Positions 1 through 13,429 of a stretch of DNA of 64,000 nucleotides are shown in pieces. The DNA comes from Struthio camelus. Its lineage: Eukaryota > Chordata > Aves > Struthioniformes > Struthionidae. The position numbers and the translations under genes were made by a program. Under the pieces are notes generated by a model that worked only from the letters and a program-made list of their open reading frames with translations, was not told the DNA's origin and made no database searches. The stretch spans positions 80,395,987 through 80,459,986 of the forward strand of contig NC_090942.1 of assembly GCF_040807025.1 (NCBI RefSeq). The letters are read 5' to 3'. Position 1 is the first letter of the stretch, and every line of letters begins with the position of its first letter.

Positions 1-798
1 AAAGATTCAGAAAGTTTTACCCAGTGCTTAAAAATATTGTTAAAGTTTCAATGTCCTGAAACAAAAGTTGTAATAGGTTAAAAGATACAAATATTAAATG
101 CTGCGTTTTTATGCATGACGTTTTAGAGGCATGCTTTTTCAGAGCCAGAAAAAGACATGTTGACCTGTAAATACAGTCGGATGATATTCAGAATTTTTGA
201 CCTGGAAGTGTAACGGTACTGGATTGGTTGGCCATGGAACATGGAAAATAAGGTTCATACTGTAACAGTGCAAAGCGATACGACAGGAGACTATCAAGTG
301 CTGTCTGATGTTTTGCAGAATAAATCCGCTGCCAGCAGATGGCAGCAGAATGGAAAAATAGGCACATAAAATAAGAGATAGTGGACAAAAGAACTCAGAT
401 TTCTAACAGCTTAGTTTCACTTGCTGTTTTTGACTATGCAAGGTAAGTTAAGGTTTAATTGGAAAGGGGGAATGTCCCAGGCTTGCTAAGTTGTGATATA
501 TAACCTTGGACTGCAAAGAATTCCTCTGTACTTCTGTAAACACTGATTTCCAGTGGAATGTTTTAAAAAAGGTTATTTCTGAATATTTACACTTCTGTTT
601 TATTTTTAATAAAACTTTGACATTTCACTAGTCATATAACATGCAGAATTATTAATTCTGTTGTCCTCTTGAAAAAATCATTATAGCAGAGGAGAGTGTA
701 TAAGTATTAATTTTAATTAGGGCTGTCAACTTATGCCTACTTCAGAAAAATAATGTCTTTAAGCTGCTTCTTCTGTCTGCACATACTTTAGATAATTA

Positions 799-838
799 GC
801 ATTTGATAGCCCAGTGTTATCACTGGGTTATCAAATGC
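799..838 (+). repeat. 18-bp stem hairpin with TTAT loop
   Basis: Positions 799-816 and 821-838 are reverse complements over 18 bp except for one pair (809/828). That pair is a G-U wobble if the plus strand is transcribed and a C-A mismatch if the minus strand is. The loop is 817-820. The stem is shorter than a normal pre-miRNA stem, so I do not call it a miRNA. It may be a small palindromic remnant or an RNA structure. Confidence 0.85.
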
Positions 839-3800
839 ATATAACTTATATACGATGAATATGTTTGGGTTTTGGTGTTTCTTTTTCTTTGGTTGTTGTC
901 TTTTTGTGTATGTATGTTCCCAAAAGAGGAACAGGGAGGAGTGAATGAGGCTTAATTTTCATCTTTATCTTAAAATCTGCTTGAGTACTATCTGCACTTT
1001 AGAGAGAATATGCAGTACTATCCCTGTTCTACATGCTTTATGCTGTCTATTACAAACTTCTGTTCTTATTAAAGAAGACACAAGATTGTAACCGTAAGTG
1101 TATGCCTTTTTTCATGGTGTCTGTGTGCAAAGACAGTTATTTGTGCTAATTTTGTCATTTGTAGTATGCCCTTCTAAAATTAAGTTTAAAAAAATTGTTT
1201 CAAAACAGGATTTGAAACACAGACGATAAATGTAAATGACATACCAAGGATGAAAAAGGTAAGGAAGAAATTTTATTAATTCTTTTGTTCTTTCTGAATT
1301 TGTCCTTTTTTTTTTTTTTTAGAAACAAGACGTATGCATTTAAAATTAGAAGAACTCTGCTAGAGATAAACTGAAGGCTAAAATTGTTTTTAACCTTTGA
1401 AGTTTGCATTGTATAGCCTTCTACTTGTTAGCTGGTGATTTTCTGTGTTGTTTTGTGCAAAGAAAACAAGAGAGTAGGAAACTTATATGTATCTATCTGC
1501 CTATATATCTATGTATATCTATGTGTCTGTATAAGATGTTCATAGATATCTTGCCTAATATGGATCAACATCATATTCTGTTGAATTTTGCTTATTGAGA
1601 GCTCAATGTTTTGAGGTTTTAGAAGCTTAGAAGGATGTATTTGTGGGGTAAATAGCTTAAAACAGATAACCAAACCCCTCTATTTTATTTGATACATGTG
1701 AAAGATGAGCATATGTTATATTGCCACTTGCATTGACTCTGCAACTATTATTTTAGAGATTTTCTAGTGCCAAATATTCTTTTTGACAGATCAAATGATA
1801 CAAAATATTTTTTTTTACAACTTCATTCAGTTCTAAAGACATACAGTGATGTTGCTTGATTTTAATTGACCCCAGGATCATTTTAAACAAGTTACTATCT
1901 GATGTTGTTTCATATGGATTCTTTTGCTTAAAGCATTTTTAAAGGGGAACATCACTTGGTAATTAAAAACAGCACTTGCAGTTGGGTAGCTATTTGACCG
2001 ACGTGGTGAAACAATAAGGGCCTAGCCTTTCCATAATACACTAAGGAAAGCACAGTGGGTATCACGCAGCAGTTTACCAGTCATACTGCAGATGAGCAGC
2101 AAAATTATAATTCACTATGTGTCAACTGCACGTATCTGTATCTCTTGCAGTTGACTGTTATTCTAGTATTAATTTGAAATATTGCCTATTAATATATTAT
2201 CCGTATGAACCTGGCACTTTTTAACTCTAGAAGCAAAGAAGCAAGTAGTGGAAGTTCAGAAATTCCATTGACCCAGTTAAATATAATTACAGAGGTTAGA
2301 GCTGAGGCCAGGATATTTGAGTTCTACATGTAACATTTCACTGCTCAGCCCCTTTTGAATGGCATTACCTCATCTTGAATCCATTCAGGAAAAGAGTTGC
2401 AAATCCCACAAGAACAGATCTAAGTTATCCGAGGTCATTGTATGAACAGAATGTGGACAATTCTTTTCACATTTTCACTTACAAAGGGATGCTTAAAAAT
2501 ACGTATGTTGTAGCATTTCATGTGTTAGTTTGATTTAGGCAAAAATATATTTGTCAGACTTGATTTTTTGTGTTGTCTTCCCTGTGCGTTTGATGTGTCA
2601 GGTGCAAGTAAGTCTAATCGGAGCATTGAGGAGGAAAGAAAGTACAAATATGCTAAGGTGCTTTGTAAAATAATGGCTTTATGTCAGCAAATGACATCAA
2701 TTGGAACAAATTACATGCTGCTTCCAGTGATGTAATCCAGAAAGTCTGAATTGCTTTTAATGCTCTCAGTCTGAATAAATTTCTTTTCTTTGAGTTCTTC
2801 CTGGTAATCAGCTTTTATATTGCAAGCAGCAGGCTCGAGCTGTGTTTATTACTTAATTTTGAGAATTCTGGGATAGAAGAGGCAGGTAGGAAAAAAGCCC
2901 CTTTTACTGAAGTATCAGCCATTCAGAAATATCTGGAGATTTAGATTTTTGTGAAACATTGATGAGTGAGCTGAAGCAATATGTTTGTCTTTAATGCACA
3001 TGTTTTTGTAATGCTTGTAAATAGTAAGAGAGATAATAGGCCAAGTGTGCATTTGGAAAATTAAGCTAGGAGCTACTTTTAAAATCTATATTCATTTTAA
3101 AGTGTATAGACAAAAATATCAGTGTAATGCAATGAGGTAATGAAATAATGATTTGTGTACAAATACACGTGAAAGTACAAGTAGAGTTTTTTATTATATG
3201 TAACAGGTGGTAATGTGGTTAGAAATACAAATCATGAAATTTTGAAGTGCATATTAAAAATTAAATGGAGGCTTTGATCTTTTTCTTGGATATTTTTCAA
3301 ATCATGAAAGAATATGCATTGCCATTAATATTTTGATTTAAAATTTCACAGCTGTGAGATCAGTATTTAGGAGAATCTTCCTTTCATCTAAGAATTTTCT
3401 GAAGTTATGTTACATTTGGTCGTTTTATTTTATAAATTAATCTCTCTAAAATGCAACTACAGCCAAGGCAATTGTATCAGTTTCTGGCACAACAGCTCTG
3501 TCTTCTGAACTGTGTTTGTCCAGTACGTCCTTTAAACATAAGAGTGTTGATTTTACATTTGTAATTTCTTGATAAACAGAAATGTAATACTGAATTGCAT
3601 CCAGGTGTTTAGGTTGAAATTAAAAACAAAATCTCCTATACAGACTGGTGTTAACAATCCAGAGGCTTTCCTCCTACCCCTACAGGACCAGTTAATTAAC
3701 ATTGACCCACCTTGAATAACATCTCCCCTCAGAAGGCACTCCTGTCGAATATTTTATGAAGATAATGTGTGATCACACGTAAGCGAAGGCAGCACAATAT

Positions 3801-6036
3801 AACTGAAAAAGTATTTACTACTTCAAAGGCGATATGTATTTTTTTAGAGTTCAAAAGGGGAAACTGGCACAACTCTCTTTCTTTTTAGTCTTAATTATGG
3901 TAAGTATTATATTTTTAAAAAATTGAACCCTGACATTTTTAAGGGCTCAGTCAACTTTTTTATTATTGGCATTTTTATGTAATTGTCTCTGTTAGCTTTT
4001 CTTACAATTTAATAAACTTGTAAATATTTTTACAAGTATAACTGCTTGCTGAAAGAAAAAAGGGTTGTGAAAAGCTTTTACTCTACTTTTCCTCATGTCT
4101 CTCATACATATATTGTGTATTGTCAATAGCTTCATCTTTCCTTAAAATGAAATTTTCATTTTTTTTTAATCAAAACAGAATGTGAAATAAAGTTGCATAT
4201 TTCTTTGTATTTACCCTGAAGGAAATCAAAAATAAAAATACATAAGCAATATAAAAATGCCTGTAACACTGCAGGGGTTAAGAAGTATATTTTCTGAAAT
4301 AAGTCAATAATACTTCTCAGGATACTTCCTTTTGATATGGGTTATGAGGAAATTTATCTCAAACTTTTTTTTTTTGGGGCAGACTATTAGAGAAACCTTC
4401 AAATTTTCACTTTCTCAATATTCAGACAGCTAGACTAATGAAAAAGGACAGGGCTGATTGGTTCCACGTCTCATATAATGCCATTTAGATTTCCAATAAA
4501 GTACATTACGTGGTACAAGAAGTAAAGCAATGTACCAGAAGGCAAAGTTTAGGAAAACTGTTGCATTCTTAACTAGAAAAGAGAGACTCCCTTTTATACC
4601 CTAAAGAATTAAATTGAAACTGAGAGGAAAGGACATAATCTTTAAAAGAAAATCAGTCTAAGGGATGAATACTGAAGTTGAGTCCCTGCTGGCAGATCCT
4701 TGTTCCTGAATGGATACAGTTGCAGGACCTTAATTTTTTAGTGTAATCACAGCACTCAGTTACTTACATGATAGATGTCCCAAGGAGTGCAAACGCTGAA
4801 AATTTGCTAGTTGAAATGCTGACTGACCTGAAATTTCGCATGCTTGATTTTCTGTGGATGAATACATGCACAAATTCACATGTGTAGGTGAAATCAAATG
4901 GAAGAAAGATGTACCTTTTCGTTTTCTGTCCATTACAATTCAACATTTTCTCTAAGAGTTCAACTTTATGAGTTTCAAACAGCTGCCACGACAAGAAGGG
5001 AGAAAAAAAGGGGGAAAAACAGCTACTAAAACGTTTTATCTTTCTTCAGTGGAATTTGGAATTTCTTGCACTGTTTTGTATGTGTTCAAGGGCCAGCATA
5101 GTGAAAGTCCCATATAGATCATGTGATGGACCAAATGATAAATTCAAGTGAACTATAGGGCTTGTTGCTCTAAGCACTTCTAAAATAGAATGGGCACACT
5201 TAAAAGGTGGATTATGCCATTTTGCCTACTTGTATTTGGCTACTAGCTCTGTAAAACAACGTTTATGTGATGGGTAATATAAATGGAAAAAGAGAACAAT
5301 TCTGTTTGTCGGTAGCACACATCAGTTGCTGTGCTGTTCTAGGTGGTAGGCGATACAGTTACTCTCTTATTTGCATTCCGCACACAGTTGAACATGTGTA
5401 TCTTGAGTAGAAAGTCTACGGGAACTGGATGTTTCCATCATTCTGTTTTCTGCACCACCTCTGCTTTGTTTTGACTTTTTCCTTCCAGGGAGTTGTAGGG
5501 GAACAGTGCACAAAGGAAGTTGTTTATAGTTATTTTGTAACTTCTTCTTGCTGCCTAAATTTCAGTGAATTCTGCAATTGCTAATTATAGTTAGTTACCA
5601 AAAATACCAAAACATTTAAAACTGTACAGGCAAGACACAATTTTGTAGAAAAAAGCTGAGCATTCTTGAGTTCAGTTTAGACCTTGTTGCTATTCTGAGC
5701 TTTATATGTGTGGGCAAATGACAAATTTTGAAGACGCTTGGACTTTTCAGGGTATTTCTGCCCCTCATTACTCCTTAAAGAGTGCTCTCTTCTTTCCTCA
5801 AGCCTCTTCTGCACCTCAGGTCATACTGCTTTCTTTCTGCCTTTCATTTTGCTTCATTTCAGGCCATCTCGGAGACTTTAGCAGTACTTTCCAAAGCTAG
5901 CAGTCAGTCACCATATGCAGAAATTTACGTTTATGTGTAGTATTTGAGATCCAGTGTTGCCTAACTGTTAGGTAGGATTCTTCTCCTCTCCATCGGTCAC
6001 CTAATTCGTCTTACAGGAGGGCGCTTTATTCCGAAG

Positions 6037-6090
6037 TCTCTCTCTCTCACACGCACACAGACACACAGACACACACACACACGCACACAC
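6037..6090. repeat. CT/CA microsatellite
   Basis: A (TC)n run changes into an interrupted (CA)n run with occasional G substitutions. Simple-sequence repeat, probably length-variable between individuals. Confidence 0.9.
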
Positions 6091-6394
6091 TCTGACTGGG
6101 TATTTCTTCCATACAGCCAAGAAACCCCATACCTCAGTGAAGCTACTATAGTATGTTGAACTACTTTGTCACATAAAGTGACAGTCTAGCTGTATAACAG
6201 TGAAATCAAGCTTTTCTCATATGTAGGTGATTTGGTTTTACATCCTTGCCTAAAAAGAAATTCAAGCATAAAATAATTTCCTTTGACTCTGGTAGCTTTG
6301 TGCTGTCCCTAAACCTCCAGTTGGCAGTTCAAATTTGTTACTTTACTAAGGTTGTCTTTTTCTTTCTGTTCCCTTTCAGTTTCCCCATGCAGGA

Positions 6395-6535
6395 GGCAGT
6401 GAGGCCTGGTCAGCAAGGCAGATGACCTGGTTCTGTTCCTGGCATTGTTTCTGGCTTTTGGGGAACCAATATCAAGTCATTTCTCTCTATGCTTCCTTCT
6501 CCCTATGCTTTAAACAGGAGTAATGATAATGAACA
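6395..6535 (+). mobile_element. MIR/CORE-SINE-like fossil
   Basis: The plus strand holds, in order, blocks resembling a MIR-type element: 'gacctggttctgttcctggc', then 'caagtcatttctctct', then 'caggagtaatgataatga'. These match the family's well-known 'acctgggttc..tcctggct', 'caagtcacttcctct' and 'ggggataataata' segments as I recall them. The copy is strongly diverged. Assignment is by eye; a profile search is needed to fix the family and edges. Confidence 0.5.
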
Positions 6536-7234
6536 CAAGGTCAATGAATGAAATATCTGCATATAAACTTTTTTAAATTAAAGAATTAGCAGTCTCTGAA
6601 AATGAAATATTTCGAAACACAAAGGGTCAAAACACAGAAAAAAACACTTTTAAAGAGCTTACTGCTTAAGGACATGCAACTGATCACCTGGCAGCCAGCC
6701 TTATTTGCCTACCAAATAAGAAGTCAGTTCTGGATAATGGACCCCGGTTTCAGACACAGAAATATGTTGCCTAGACCTTTCCAGTCTGCAGATGTTTACA
6801 CTGCGCTTCTGCCTCAGTGTCTCTAGTCTGGATGTAATCAGTGATCTCATTCACACTTCAAGTCTCCAGAGAAGGGATAAACTGTACATTGTGTCCTCAT
6901 CCATCTGTGTCCTCAATGACGTAATCAAATTATTGGTGGAGTGCAGTCTAATTCCACTGGTTGACTTGCATGGCATGAACATCGGTGCTAAATACACTTC
7001 ATTGCCACTGCTGCATTGGCATACCCCTATGGAAATGTTTTGCAATGTGTTCTGCATTTTGTCAAGGGACCTGTGGATTGCACTTATGTCAGCTGTCATG
7101 CATATAGACATAGCCTGTGTTTTCCTTCATTTTCTGGAGGTCATGGTTCTGTTTCCTGAGCCATCTAATCACTCTGAATATTAGTGGCAATAGGGGTTTT
7201 AACATGCTGAACTATAGCTCTTAGTTGACAGTGT

Positions 7235-7284
7235 CTTGAATAACTAATAACTTCAATAACTAGTAACTTGAGTAACTAGTAACT
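7235..7284. repeat. 16-bp minisatellite, three units
   Basis: Three consecutive 16-bp units start at 7235, 7251 and 7267, each of the form cttgaataactagtaa with one to three substitutions. A partial fourth unit starts at 7283. Confidence 0.85.
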
Positions 7285-7913
7285 GCACAGCTGATGAATG
7301 GCAAACCTATTTCCCAGTAACAGTCTTTTCACTGGCCAGCTAGTCAGTATTGACATGGGTCAACAAGCTTATACAGTTTTTGATACTGATATATCATGAT
7401 AAACAGCACACCTGCTACTTCATAGTCTAATAATTTGAAGGCAGTTTTTCCTCCATGGTACAGTTCACTAGTACCATGTGGGAGAATTAAACACTACATA
7501 AGATCCATAATAATGCAACATAGTGCAATGTACTGTTTTTACAGAGGTAAAGAACGGGAAATTATTTGAATGGAAAATTGCCAAGAAGGCACCTTTGCCC
7601 TGTTCAAGGCTTACCTTAAGATCATAGATATTTCAAGGTAAAGCATTTGATCATACTGTAAGACAGCTAATAGATATTAAAGACAACAGGTGGTCCACAG
7701 TCATACTGTCTTCTCTTCTCCCCTATTCAGATGATGATTTATTCCCATGGCATATATGAGCTCTGGAAACAAACTGGACCTGAACTTATCTGAGTGAGTA
7801 GAGCATCTTCTGTCAGTCACTTTACCTCACTTTAATGTAACATTTTTATGGCAACATGTACCTGTGCCAGTTCTATGCTGCTAGAATTATAACTTACTTT
7901 TTTTTTTTTTCAG

Positions 7914-8156
7914 ATTACCCACAATGCACTGCATGAAACAGAGTACCAGCACAGTTATCAAATCAATCAAAGAATTAAGGAGGAAGAGCTGGTCATAGCC
8001 ATGTGTTGCTCGGGAAAGAGTCAACAGTTGAGCAGTGTAACCAATCTGTGAACCAAATTTGTAGTCTTTCTGAGAGCTATTTGAGGAAGGAGATGCTTTA
8101 GTTGGTTGGAATTTTAGCCTACAGATGGACTGTTTATGTAGATACATTTTAATAAA
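7914..8156 (+). other. Weak candidate 3' terminal exon
   Basis: A strong acceptor-like signal (a T run ending in CAG at 7911-7913) is followed by an in-frame stretch of 45 codons from 7914 ending at TGA 8049-8051. An AATAAA hexamer follows at 8151-8156. The predicted peptide is rich in polar residues and is not a family I recognise. A run of 45 open codons is not significant alone, and I found no upstream partner exon. Treat as a hypothesis only. Confidence 0.12.
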
Positions 8157-11100
8157 TTTCCTTTGCTACAGCTTAACTAGCCTACGTGTATTTTTTGTTG
8201 GTAATCAGTTTATAGTAAAGAGTTCTGAGAAACTTTGGTTTGGGTGTTTGCAGGCTTGCAGTTGTTGATGACCGACAATTAGCGATTCTTAGTGTGTATA
8301 AACTCAGTACACATTCAGAAACCTTGAACTTGCTGTCTGGAGAAACACTTTAAAATTTTCAAGCAGGTATATTCTTGCAGTTATCAAAAACTGCTTGGCC
8401 TGGAAGGAAGGCATGGGACGAACAAGCTGGCAAGTCTCTCTTTTCTCTTGTCTTTCTTAGCTCACCTCCAGAAATGGTTGTTTCAGTCTGGTGCAAAGCA
8501 AAGGGGAAAGACTAAAATTTCCAGTTTGAGTATACTGGAAAATAACGGACTATAATAGACGAGATAGACTATTAGTGAAACACAGTATCTAGAGAATGTA
8601 TTTCAGCGAAATGTCCCTCCCTCCAGTTGATAACACACAAGGATGCTGAATGGAACCATTAAATTTCAACATTCTGTTGATCTTTAGATCTTGGCATAAC
8701 TGGAGAAGGTGGACTTAATACTTTGGACTGTCGTAGTTGACAAGTAGAGCCATAAACATCAACTTTACGCTTATATTGCTCAAGTGGACCATACTTGTGG
8801 ACATGACTCCTAAGCATGAATCAGGAATCTTGCCAAAATTTGGGAGGTGCCTCAACACAGTATTCAGTCAGTCTTTTCATGCTTTAATAGCAACACTGCA
8901 AAATCTAGTCAGCTTTCTCCAGGATTCATCAAGGTTGTAAGGACTAGTTAGGTATAGGACACTACAAAATCATGTTATGTTCCATACTCTTACAGAGTTA
9001 GCACAGAAAAATCCTTGGCTATGTTAACTGTTTCAAGGTGGCAGTAGTTTGTAAACTTTTTCCTAGCCTCTTACCATACACGCAAGGCCTTGTTATAGTG
9101 ATACATAGGGAGATAATTTTCAGTTCACTTGACTTGACCAATTCATGTTAGGATATAAAATCTGTAGTGTTCTAATGGGAAAAAAAAAAAAACAAAACCA
9201 GCAAGCAAGCATCTCCTGTCAAAAGAAACAAGTAAAGGAAAAAAGGTCCTCCGCCAAATAATGCAATGAATTACCTACTTTGCAAAAGTGTCAAGGGCAA
9301 GATACTACTTTTTTTTCCCTCTTTAAGGAAAATTCTTTTTTAATACCTCCAGGCTTTCAGTGTTATGAGAGGCTACATGATTGTATTCTGAAATGTACCA
9401 TTTTTCAGAGTTACTTCACCTGCTTGAATATGGGCCAGTGGTGCCACTCTTTGTGACAGGTAAACGGTTGATTTAATTACCAAGTGAAGGTTCAGCTACA
9501 TTCTTAATTTAAAAGTATCTTTAAAAATATTAAATAGTTCATATTTTTTTGTGAAAGTTTACCTTCACGAGGACAAGGGTAACCACTGCCTTTTCCTTAC
9601 GGAAAAAGAAGAGAAATTAGAATTGTGTCAGACGTTGGGTGAAAGGATTACTAAGAGTAAGAGTAGTCATTTTGAGGTAGTGATTTTCCCATGAGTGAGT
9701 GTACCTTCTGTAGTCTGTCTTTATGGCATAGTTCTGGTGCAGGAAGATGTGATGATATGTCAAGATTTTATCAACAGTGGTTTGAAATAACCTGTATGAC
9801 TATCTATGATTTTATCACTTGTGGGTAATATGGAAAGTCTGTTCTCATGCCAGGAAAACTTGCATGGCACAGCACAACGTCATGTCTTCCTAATGCCTCA
9901 TTTCTATTGAAGTAGTATTTAATGATGTGCAGTGACTCAGCTGGATGACCTGAGATGATGAATCTCTGATGATAATGCTCTGTTTTCCTCCAAATATGGC
10001 AATCCATGAAAATTGGATTAAGCCAAAAGTTTCTAACTTATCCTCAGGAAACCAACAACTCAGGAAAAAGGAAAAGGTATGTTGGAGCTTTTTTTTCCTC
10101 TTATCCTCACCTTCTGTGTGTACAGTCACATGAACACAGAGGAAGTGGAGTTGAAAAAAGGAAAGAGTTGTTTTGTAGAATATCCATGTGGGCATACTTG
10201 CTGGCATGTTTTCAAATTCTAGTGTACATGAGGCATGTTGTTGTTTAAATACGTGTAGCTGGTCAAGATGAACTTGAGTTAGAAGGTTAGGTTTGGGTAC
10301 ATCCTACTCAGCTTGAGGCAACTAATTTGGAACTTGCTTGTATCATCAATGGAGGGGAGTAAGCACTACCATGAGGTTATTCAGATATTGGAAAGGTATG
10401 TGTCTCTTTACTATAGAGAAGTATAGGGAAGCCATTAGTTTAGAGGCCTCCTTGAGATGTGATGATTCTAGGGCTTAAGATTTGCTATCTGCTAGGCTGC
10501 TTCTAACAAGGATTAATTTTCTTATTCACGCTGGATTTTAATGCACCAGTTAACAGATTATTAAGAAGCATCCTTTCTCCTAGTATAGATCTGTTATTAA
10601 AAATGCACCAGATCATTTATTTCTGCAGGCTCTTGCTCTCTCTTATATTAAGATATCAATTTACTTGAACATGGAAGAGAAACAAACACAAGTATATAAC
10701 GTGTTCTTATGGAAACATGAGTTCAGATTTTTTGTTCAGGTTTAATTTTCTACAGATCCATAGAGACAGAATATGATAGTATAAAAGACAAAATATCAGC
10801 AATTTTATGACTTTATTTGCTTTTAAATAATGCTACATAAGCCAGTCCTTATCCATCACAGGCAGTAAGCTACCTTCTGCTCTGTCCTACTGTGCCTTAA
10901 ATGCATACTGTTGTTAAGTTCATCAGAGTGGAGCTGAGTACAAAAATTGACTGTGTCACATTCCACTTTTTTCTCAGTATTCCTAACTTGCATAAATTTC
11001 ATTATCTTCTGAACATATAAATATGTTATTGTTCACTCTGTGCCACAGAGTACTGGCAGAATATAATACAACAGCTGTAAGTTTGAAAAATTTCAATAAA

Positions 11101-13429
11101 ATTTTTGGTTTGGCAGTGTTTTCTAATATCTAGCAGGTTTGCAGTATGTTTGAGATAAATGCTTACTTGTGCAAAATTATAATCCAGGAAGCAATCAGTC
11201 TTTTCTAACAGGTTTTTTATAACTTAGCTCAGCAAAGTTGAGCCGAAAGGGAACATTTCAGATAAAATGCATTGCTTGACTTTTTTCTTTAAATAGGAAT
11301 TTAAATTTGCTACAAACTTTTGACACTGGGATTATAATATTACAGTGTAGGGATGTGAGAATAACTTTTCAAAAATGTTTAAGTTGGCTGTGTGACTCTC
11401 CACAGTATTCCTGTGCTTGTTTCAAACTTGTAGCAAGGATATTGTACAGATATACAACATACAATATTAATAAAGAATTACTTTTACAGTACCTTTTGCT
11501 CAGAAGGTACTTAGAAGACTTTAAGAACCTATGGCCAGTGTCTTTAGAAAGCTGTAGTATGTCACTTGCGTATACAATTAGATTGAAGTGCACAAGTCCT
11601 TTCACCTGCCACTGCAATACAATGAATCTACAGTGACGTTGAGCAGCTGTTCAACATCACACAGCAAAACTGCACAGACTGCACTGACTGGGACAGGAAG
11701 GGAAGAGTGCAATATCCAACTAAAATTGCAGGGGAAGGGCTAGGGGATTTTGCATTGGTATTTGGCCACAGTACCACAATGACTCATGCACATTGATTCA
11801 GAGAGGCTTGGAGTACTCTGCATTACCCAGCAGAAGAGTTTTCTAGATAGAAAAGCTGTTGCCCAATACCACCACCTTTTGGGGCCTCTCCAAGAATGAA
11901 AGCAGTTCCTCTGGTGCTATATCCTTAATAGTCTGTAGCCATGACAGCCACAACACCTTGTGATGACCTCAGGCCAAGCACCATGTTTTAAGAAGTCATT
12001 TCCCCTCCAGTGATTTGTATAACAGTTTTCTAATGTGCTGGCATATATTCTTGGCAAAATCTGCATTAGAAGAGAATTGAAGTTGAGAGTAGATATCAAT
12101 GACTCCAGGCCACAAAACATTACAAAGCCAATTTAGGTACCCCAATAAGCAGGTTTTACAAAACTGAGGGACTTTGGAAATGCAGTGGAACTCTTAAGAA
12201 ATGTGGGCCCAATAAGAGAGAGAAAAATCTCAGTGAGTGTGCACAAACAGATCCTCCTCTCTCTCCTATTGTTCGGTACGTGTTTTTCTGAATGCTGCAC
12301 GTTTACTGGTAGGCATACTTTAGAGCCTTTCTCCTCCTCCTTTTCTTCACATACCTCTCAGTGTTCGTTCCTCTGTTGTTGCACTGTCAGCCATATCCTC
12401 CTCCTCCTCCTCTTTTGTTTTTTCCTTCAGTACTAGGTGAGCAAATGTTTAAAGAGACAGTTTTCTCATTAAATATCTCTGAATCAGAGTTATTTAGGCT
12501 TAATGATTGTTTTTACCTATTTTTTTCTCTTAACCAGAAATTTATCAACAGGGTTTGTGTCCACTGCTCTTTCTTCATAGGAAATGCCTCTTTTCAGGAG
12601 GTTTTGCATTGCCCTCCATGGCAACAATGCTGCAGTTTCCCTTTGCTTAAAATGAAATCCTTGAGTCGCTGACATTTTTCCTAAAAGGAGTGACCCTAAA
12701 ATGTCGACAGTGTCGATCGGCTTGTCCTGAGGTGAACAGGGACACAGAGCGGAGCAAGTGATTGTGCTTCTTTATGGTCAGTTTGCACTTCATTTCTGTT
12801 GGGACCAGGGGACTTTATTTTTTTTAGAAAAATCATTTTATTGAAGGTAATACCTTGATAGCCTGGGAGTCCATAGAAATAAAAGCTATTTCAATAGGTG
12901 GAAATTTTAAGGAACGTGTTTGAATAAGAACAATCCAGCTGAATGAGAAAAAAGGCAGTCATTTTTAAAGAACAGTACCAAAATCCCACAAAGCCTGCGC
13001 ACATGCATTTGAGCAAAGCTTGTGTATGAGATTTCAGTGAGTTTTAACTTCACAGTAAGTCTAATGAGTCTGCTTTATTCTGCCAAAGGTCTTAGGAATA
13101 AAGTGTTGGATTTCTTCAAGGACTAATTTGTACATTTATTTTAGTTTGTGGACACATTAATTTACTTCTGAGAGAGAAAAAATATATATGCCCCGAGACA
13201 TGTTATTAGTTTCCTATTCTAAGAGGAAAAGTTAATTTAGCCACAGTGGGTATTTTTAAATTCGAGAACTATTAAAAAAAATGCATCGAGGAAGACAAAA
13301 ATAATTTTTAGAAAGAAGTAAAATATAGAGAAACATTAGAAGCCATACCTGATCATCTTGACTCTTCTTGCCTTCTGCTCTGACTGGGGATTAAGTACAC
13401 ATCAAATATGCCTGAGTGATGCCTGTCTA

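Larger units (their letters stand above)
1..6394. other. Non-coding, AT-rich, unique-looking DNA
   Basis: No recognisable exon, RNA gene or transposon apart from the small features listed separately (hairpin 799-838, microsatellite 6037-6090). Open frames here are all under about 80 codons and have no family resemblance that I can see. The base composition is AT-rich with short T and A runs, as in an intron or intergenic spacer. Confidence 0.6.
6546..13429. other. Non-coding DNA, mostly unique
   Basis: Nothing I can assign except the 16-bp minisatellite at 7235 and a weak terminal-exon candidate at 7914. An open frame of about 130 codons at 6792-7184 has no recognisable domain and an antisense frame overlaps it. 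A CT-rich tract lies near 12325-12435. A short segment near 11655-11700 ('catcacacagcaaaactgc') weakly resembles an antisense MIR core but is too short to call. Confidence 0.5.

Noticed and set aside
799..838. Hairpin considered as a microRNA precursor
   Set aside because: An 18-bp stem with a 4-base loop is too short for canonical Drosha/Dicer processing.
6792..7184. 130-codon plus-strand open frame
   Set aside because: No recognisable domain, no splice context, and an antisense open frame overlaps it. A length of this order is expected by chance in 64 kb over six frames.
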